Source: Halobacteriovoraceae bacterium
GTDB taxonomy: Bacteria; Bdellovibrionota; Bacteriovoracia; Bacteriovoracales; Bacteriovoracaceae
Reading direction: 5' to 3'
NCBI GenBank assembly: GCA_018663815.1
Contig: JABJPQ010000575.1
Coordinates: 1-9,778, forward strand
DNA: 9,778 nt
The notes beneath the pieces were generated by a model. That model worked only from the letters and a program-made list of their open reading frames with translations. It was not told where the DNA came from and searched no databases. Shown one piece after another: positions 6,171-9,778 of the stretch. Positions within the stretch are counted from its first letter, which is position 1. The number at the start of each line of letters is the position of its first letter. Both the position numbers and the translations under genes were made by a program.

Positions 6171-7513
6171 TGAAACGAGTATTTTACACAATTTGTATAT
6201 TCATGTTTACGCTTCCTGGCTATACCAAGACGTATGCAGATATGTTCAATGTCGTATATAGAAACAAACTTTATTATTCATCTTACGTGTTTTTGAAAAA
6301 AAGTGTAGAAATAAATTTAAAAATAAAAAGAAGTAAGTCTAATAAGGTAATGGATATTATTCATCCATCAGTATTTATTCATGACCCTGAACTAGATAAA
6401 TTGCCAAACGGAAGAACGGGACTCGATTATGCGATTGGCATACGAAGATTTTTTTTAAATGACTTTGAAACAGCAGAAAAAAAATTAAAAATGCTGCGTA
6501 AAAAAAACCCGATGAGATTTGAGGCAAGTTATATTCTTGGGTTGATACACTTAAGAAGGGGTGAGTACCGCAAAGCAAGCACGGAGTTCAAGAGGTGTGT
6601 CAGACTCTCAAAAGTAAAAAAGAAAGTTTCCGGGCGAGGGGAACAATATATAAACACCTTTAAAAACAGGTGTGTCCAACAAGTCGCTAGGGTTAGCTTT
6701 TCTCAAAAAAAATACAAAGAAAGTTTAAAATTTCTCAATTTTGTTGAAAAAGATGATTATATTTGGCCTCGTTTTATTATTGATAAAGCGTGGAATTATT
6801 ATTGGAACGGCGAGAATGAAAGAGCTCTTGGCTCTGTTATGACCTACAAAGCACCATTGTTGAGAAGGTTTATGACTCCCGAGGCAAATTATCTCAAAGG
6901 GCTTATTTATTATGAAATGTGTTATTATGAAAAAGCAGAAAAAACATATAAAGAATTTAATAGAAATACGTGGAAGTATAGAAATGTAGCAAAGACAGCA
7001 AGTAGAAACAGGTTGCTAAGGCTAATACTATCTAAAAGGATACCAACTAAAAAAGTAGATAAATTTCTCTATTACTATCTTAAAGGATTTAAGAAAGATA
7101 TCAGGTTTTTTACATACAAACGCTCGAGTAGAATGATTCAAAGAGAGATAAAAAAACTATCGAAAGTTAAAAGTTTAAAACAAGCGAGAGTTTTCTTAGA
7201 TTCGTTGTACTACTATCAAAAGGCAATAAGAGGTGATTTTCAGGATTTTTTGAAAAATATTTCAGAAGATTATTATCATCAGATTTCAGAAATGAGATCA
7301 GCCTTTGTAAAACTAAACTTAATGGTGAGTCTACAAAAGAGACAACAACTTTCAAAAGGGAATACGGATAAACTGGAGGATACTATAACAACTCAAGAGT
7401 TAGGTGATATAGCAAACGTTTCTGATAAGTTTATCTGGGATTTTAGGGGGGGCTTTTGGGCCGATGAGTTAGGTGATTATGCAGTTGCCTTAAGGAATAG
7501 GTGCAAAAAATGA
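6170..7513 (+). CDS. Exported TPR protein, AglT/GltE-like
   Basis: The 447-residue protein begins with a signal peptide (Lys2-Arg3, hydrophobic core about 4-18, probably cleaved near residues 18-23). Helical TPR-like units can be seen at about 85-145 (with ASYILGLIHLRRGEYRKA), 165-195 and 205-265 (with ANYLKGLIYYEMCYYEKAE). A very basic helical stretch follows, and the C-terminus carries a striking motif, Trp423-Asp-Phe-x-Gly-Gly-Phe-Trp430-x-Asp-Glu-Leu-Gly435-x-Tyr ... Cys445. I recall a similar W.F.G.YW.DELG.Y...C ending in the gliding protein AglT (GltE) of myxobacteria and Bdellovibrio. Function: probably a periplasmic scaffold linking the motor to the outer membrane. It has no clear ribosome binding site and relies on the 1-bp TAATG overlap with the barrel gene. 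Four 8-nt A or T runs occur in 6449-6712, but the frame stays open. Confidence 0.8.
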   Translation: MKRVFYTICIFMFTLPGYTKTYADMFNVVYRNKLYYSSYVFLKKSVEINLKIKRSKSNKVMDIIHPSVFIHDPELDKLPNGRTGLDYAIGIRRFFLNDFETAEKKLKMLRKKNPMRFEASYILGLIHLRRGEYRKASTEFKRCVRLSKVKKKVSGRGEQYINTFKNRCVQQVARVSFSQKKYKESLKFLNFVEKDDYIWPRFIIDKAWNYYWNGENERALGSVMTYKAPLLRRFMTPEANYLKGLIYYEMCYYEKAEKTYKEFNRNTWKYRNVAKTASRNRLLRLILSKRIPTKKVDKFLYYYLKGFKKDIRFFTYKRSSRMIQREIKKLSKVKSLKQARVFLDSLYYYQKAIRGDFQDFLKNISEDYYHQISEMRSAFVKLNLMVSLQKRQQLSKGNTDKLEDTITTQELGDIANVSDKFIWDFRGGFWADELGDYAVALRNRCKK

Positions 7514-7755
7514 AACTACTAATATTTATTGCGCTAGTTCTTACGATGAATGTAGTACATGCAAAAGGCAAAAAGACAAAAATAAAATATGAAAAGAGAC
7601 AAAAAATTGATCTGGGAGCATTAGTCATTGAGGGGAAGATAGTTTCTCCGGGAGATTTTAATGTAGAAGACGAAAAAGAAAAAGCGACAAAGCTTTTATA
7701 TAAAAGAAAAAATTATAACGATAGATTAAGAATTAATATTGAATATGTTTTTTAA
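7510..7755 (+). CDS. Small exported protein in motor operon (possibly CglF-like)
   Basis: From the ATG at 7510 the product has 81 residues; the ATGA overlaps the TPR gene's stop. An in-frame GTG at 7501 preceded by AAGGA would add three residues. Residues 1-18 are a signal peptide (HA|KGKK). The mature part is about 63 residues, very basic at first, followed by Ile-Asp-Leu-Gly-Ala-Leu-Val-Ile-Glu-Gly-Lys-Ile-Val-Ser-Pro-Gly-Asp, then a charged segment and a C-terminal strand ending in Tyr-Val-Phe. The ID...IEG...P pattern reminds me of the small gliding proteins annotated CglF, but the similarity is short and unproven. It is probably a periplasmic accessory part of the same complex, since its neighbours on both sides are machine components. 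Confidence 0.7.
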   Translation: MKLLIFIALVLTMNVVHAKGKKTKIKYEKRQKIDLGALVIEGKIVSPGDFNVEDEKEKATKLLYKRKNYNDRLRINIEYVF

Positions 7756-7760
7756 GGAGG
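7754..7760 (+). promoter_or_regulatory. Consensus Shine-Dalgarno of the stator gene
   Basis: AAGGAGG, 6 nt before the ATG at 7767, is the strongest ribosome binding site in the operon and overlaps the preceding stop codon. It suggests the ExbB-type subunit is made in excess over its upstream neighbours, as expected for a multimeric stator ring. Confidence 0.65.
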
Positions 7761-7766
7761 AGATCC

Positions 7767-8399
7767 ATGCTTAATTTTCTTTCAAACTTCATGCGTGACG
7801 GTGGATATTTTATGTGGGTCATCTTGTTGGTGTGGCTTACAGGTCTTGGGATAAGCTTTTATAAATTTATGATGCTTAAACTTAATGATATTAATGGAGA
7901 TAAACTCTTCGATAAAATTAAGTCCTCAGTTTTACAAAACAATGTTGAAGAGGCACTGAGTTTATGTGCAGGAAGTAAGGCCGTGCTTCCAAAAATTCTT
8001 CGTTCAGGATTAAAAAGGGCTAATGAAGATAGAGAACTTGTAGAAGATGCCCTAACTACTTCTATTATGGAGCACACACCAAAGCTTACTTATCACCTCA
8101 ATTATATTTCATTAGTCGCAAATATTTCAACGTTAATTGGCCTGCTTGGAACTATTCAAGGACTAATTATGTCATTTGCTTCAGTAGGAAGTTCGGATGT
8201 TGGAAATAAAGCACAGGCATTGGCCGATGGTATTGCTAAAGCAATGAACACGACAGCTTTTGGGCTTATCTCTGCAATTACGATTATGGTACTCCATACA
8301 ATTTTAAGCAGTAAAGCGGTTAAGCTAAATGATAAAATTGACGAGGTCTCAGGTAAATTACTTGATTTACTAAGCGTTAAGAAAAAGAAAAACGGATAG
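7767..8399 (+). CDS. MotA/TolQ/ExbB-family proton-channel subunit (AglR-like)
   Basis: The 210-residue inner-membrane protein has the three-helix layout of TolQ/ExbB: TM1 at about 14-37, a cytoplasmic domain at about 38-110, TM2 at about 113-136 and TM3 at about 161-182. The family signature is present: Asn119-x-Ser-Thr-Leu-Ile-Gly-Leu-Leu-Gly-Thr-Ile-x-Gly132 in TM2, and the stretch ADGIAKAMNTTAFGL before and into TM3. These subunits form a pentameric ring around ExbD-type dimers and convert proton flow into motion or force. Followed by two ExbD genes and preceded by an AglT-like TPR gene, it best matches AglR of the AglRQS gliding motor. ExbB for TonB transport is unlikely because no TonB or receptor gene is seen, though the operon continues beyond the window. 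The C-terminus is lysine-rich (205-208). Confidence 0.93.
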   Translation: MLNFLSNFMRDGGYFMWVILLVWLTGLGISFYKFMMLKLNDINGDKLFDKIKSSVLQNNVEEALSLCAGSKAVLPKILRSGLKRANEDRELVEDALTTSIMEHTPKLTYHLNYISLVANISTLIGLLGTIQGLIMSFASVGSSDVGNKAQALADGIAKAMNTTAFGLISAITIMVLHTILSSKAVKLNDKIDEVSGKLLDLLSVKKKKNG

Positions 8400-8401
8400 G
8401 T

Positions 8402-8917
8402 ATGTTTAAACGAACAAGACAGGTAGAAAAACTAGAAAGGTTAAATATTGTTCCAATCATGGATGCTGTCTTTATCTTTATTTTCTTCCTGCTTTTTTCG
8501 GCTCAATTTATAAAACTTTTTGAAATTGAAACAGAAGCTCCTGTCGTGAGTGAAGTTCCAGAGTATGTAGAACTTGAAAAAGATCCTTTAAATTTAATCT
8601 TAAAGGTATACAGTAATAAAATTGAGTTATTAAAAGGGATTGATCGCATTATTGATAAAACATTTTATAAAAAAGATGTAAATTATCTGATTCTTCTTAA
8701 ACAGGAATTACTTAAGCTTAGACTTAGCCATCCTGATGATGACTACGTGATTATATCTCCTCAACCACAGATTAAGTATAATGAAATAATAAAAATTATT
8801 GATGCTGCTCAAACCTTGCCTGATAAAAAAATTTATAAAGTTAAAACGAAAGATAAGGAGAAGGTTTTAAAAAAAATATTTAGCCAATTAGTTTTGGAGC
8901 CTATGGATGAAACTTAG
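8402..8917 (+). CDS. ExbD/TolR-family stator protein, first copy
   Basis: The 171-residue protein has a short basic cytoplasmic N-terminus, one transmembrane helix at about 16-38 and a periplasmic domain. The helix holds the conserved proton-path aspartate, Asp21, in the context IVPIMDAVF, as in ExbD/TolR. After the helix comes an acidic linker (about 41-62, rich in Glu), then a typical ExbD fold pattern: strand LNLILKVY (63-70), helix LLKQELLKL (98-106), strand YVIIS (115-119), then KYNEIIKIIDAAQ (125-137). The C-terminal 30 residues are extra and lysine-rich. It starts 2 nt after the ExbB-type gene's stop and its end overlaps the next ExbD gene by 11 bp. In the AglRQS motor it would be equivalent to AglQ or AglS; I cannot say which. 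Confidence 0.88.
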   Translation: MFKRTRQVEKLERLNIVPIMDAVFIFIFFLLFSAQFIKLFEIETEAPVVSEVPEYVELEKDPLNLILKVYSNKIELLKGIDRIIDKTFYKKDVNYLILLKQELLKLRLSHPDDDYVIISPQPQIKYNEIIKIIDAAQTLPDKKIYKVKTKDKEKVLKKIFSQLVLEPMDET

Positions 8918-9371
8918 AAAAAAAAGAAAACAAAACAATGACGCTGAAGAACTCGACATCACCGCGTTGTTGGATATTCTCGTAATCCTTTTGGTTTTTT
9001 TATTAAAAAGTTTTAATGATTCAGACCTGACCGTTGATTTAGTCAATGAGTTGTCCCTGCCTTATTCGATGTCTAGAACCGCAGGTCATCATGGAGTTAT
9101 CTTGCAGGTTAATAAAAAAGGAAATGTTTTTATTAACTCAGACTTACTGGGAAATGTTGATGGTGATGAAACCTTTGGAAAGATGAAAGAAGTCCTTATG
9201 TCTGAATATAGAAAGAGAAGTACAGAGAAAGAAGGTGAAAAAAAGAAAAAACATTTAATTAATTTTGTTTTTGATCGAGGACTTAAGTATGCAGTCATTA
9301 ACAAAGTAATGAATGTAAGCTCTGAGATAGGCTTTGGTAAATATAAATTTATTATCCAAGGAGAGGAATGA
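8907..9371 (+). CDS. ExbD/TolR-family stator protein, second copy
   Basis: The 154-residue protein has a strongly basic N-terminus (residues 2-8), one transmembrane helix at about 17-36 with the conserved Asp23 in ITALLDILV, and a periplasmic domain with a strand GVILQVNKKGNVFINS (63-78). The region 102-116 is a highly charged, lysine-rich insertion before the strand HLINFVFD and helix YAVINKVMNVSSEIG. GGAG at 8896-8899 lies 7 nt before the ATG, and the gene overlaps the previous one by 11 bp. It is clearly different in sequence from the first copy, so the pair is not a recent duplication. Two distinct ExbD-type partners for one ExbB-type subunit is the composition of the AglRQS motor. The stop overlaps the next start (ATGA). 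Confidence 0.87.
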   Translation: MKLRKKRKQNNDAEELDITALLDILVILLVFLLKSFNDSDLTVDLVNELSLPYSMSRTAGHHGVILQVNKKGNVFINSDLLGNVDGDETFGKMKEVLMSEYRKRSTEKEGEKKKKHLINFVFDRGLKYAVINKVMNVSSEIGFGKYKFIIQGEE

Positions 9372-9778
9372 AGTTTTGTATATTTATCTTGCTGTGGAGC
9401 ATTTGTTTTACGGCCATTTCAAAAGTTGATAAATGGAAACGACATTATACGATTGTTTTAAAAGATATTAAATCGGTAGAAGCTTTAAAGACAAGTGACT
9501 TAGGTTTAAGAATAAGACTTTTTGAGCTTTACGGTGAAAAATTAATGCTTTTATTGGAAAAAGAAAGTGAGTTTAGAATTGAGTACCTAGAGAACCCAAA
9601 GAGTAAAAAACTTAAGAACTTAGTGAGAAAACAAAAATATGCTCTAGCTAAGCTTGATAAAATTGCAAAAAAGATTGAGCGCCAAACAAAGAACAAGAAA
9701 ATACTAACTAAGATACATTACTTTAGAGCATTAAATTTTTCACTAACCAAGAACGATGAAAAATTTTTTTATTATATT
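9368..9778 (+). CDS. Exported TPR-like helical protein (3' partial)
   Basis: The frame is open from the ATG at 9368 to the right edge (137 residues visible). AAGGAG at 9358-9363 precedes the start, and ATGA overlaps the second ExbD gene's stop, so it belongs to the operon. Residues 1-19 are a signal peptide (hydrophobic core about 4-17; cleavage near Ser18). The remainder is almost entirely helical and basic: helices at about 45-75, 82-108 and 111-137, with a repeat-like IHYFRALNFSLTKNDEKFFY near the edge that resembles the start of a TPR unit. It is probably another periplasmic scaffold of the machine. The family cannot be fixed from the N-terminal part, and no stop is present in the window. 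Confidence 0.75.
   Translation, partial: MKFCIFILLWSICFTAISKVDKWKRHYTIVLKDIKSVEALKTSDLGLRIRLFELYGEKLMLLLEKESEFRIEYLENPKSKKLKNLVRKQKYALAKLDKIAKKIERQTKNKKILTKIHYFRALNFSLTKNDEKFFYYI

Noticed and set aside
7859..8077. 72-codon minus-strand open frame
   Set aside because: It is antisense to the ExbB/TolQ-type gene. Other short minus-strand frames at 6375-6578, 7167-7355, 7443-7628 and 9089-9304 were rejected for the same reason.
7767..9371. Assignment as a TonB-ExbB-ExbD or Tol-Pal system
   Set aside because: No TonB, TolA, TolB, Pal or TonB-dependent receptor is present in the window, and two ExbD copies with TPR and AglT-like neighbours fit an Agl-type motor better.

Overview
The window is AT-rich and gene-dense, and it looks like chromosomal DNA of a predatory bacterium of the Bdellovibrionota, with a Bacteriovorax/Halobacteriovorax-like lineage the best guess. 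That assignment is inference. It rests on the AT-rich base composition, a TIGR02147/DUF4423-type C-terminus at the left edge (a family expanded in Bdellovibrio relatives), many small secreted proteins, a membrane-bound PilZ protein, and an operon resembling the Agl/Glt gliding machinery of Myxococcus and Bdellovibrio. I see no tRNA, rRNA, insertion sequence, CRISPR array or prophage gene.

Region 1 (1-1071): the tail of a TIGR02147-like protein overlaps by ATGA a small secreted two-cysteine protein. A GC-rich hairpin follows, shared with a convergent small secreted protein that also has two mature-region cysteines. Between that gene and the next lies a 9-bp-armed palindrome sitting on a good -35/-10 promoter.

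Region 2 (1072-4627): a complete exported subtilisin-like (S8) protease converges on, and overlaps by 4 bp, a two-gene minus-strand unit. That unit encodes a lipoprotein with two cadherin/Ig-like repeats plus a von Willebrand factor A domain, and a membrane-anchored coiled-coil protein of unknown function.

Region 3 (4628-5465): a multi-pass membrane protein with a cytoplasmic C-terminal PilZ (cyclic-di-GMP binding) domain is transcribed leftward, divergently from region 4. The short divergent spacer has an 11-bp direct repeat and a small inverted repeat.

Region 4 (5466-9778, continuing off the right edge): seven tightly packed plus-strand genes, most overlapping by 1-13 bp. They encode an outer-membrane beta-barrel, an AglT/GltE-like TPR protein, a small exported protein, a TolQ/ExbB/MotA-type stator subunit, two different ExbD/TolR-type subunits, and a second exported TPR-like protein (truncated by the window). 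Taken together they look like an envelope-spanning, proton-driven machine: an inner-membrane AglRQS-type motor, periplasmic TPR adaptors and an outer-membrane barrel, probably for surface gliding or a related force-transmitting function. The divergent PilZ gene suggests, without proving, cyclic-di-GMP control.
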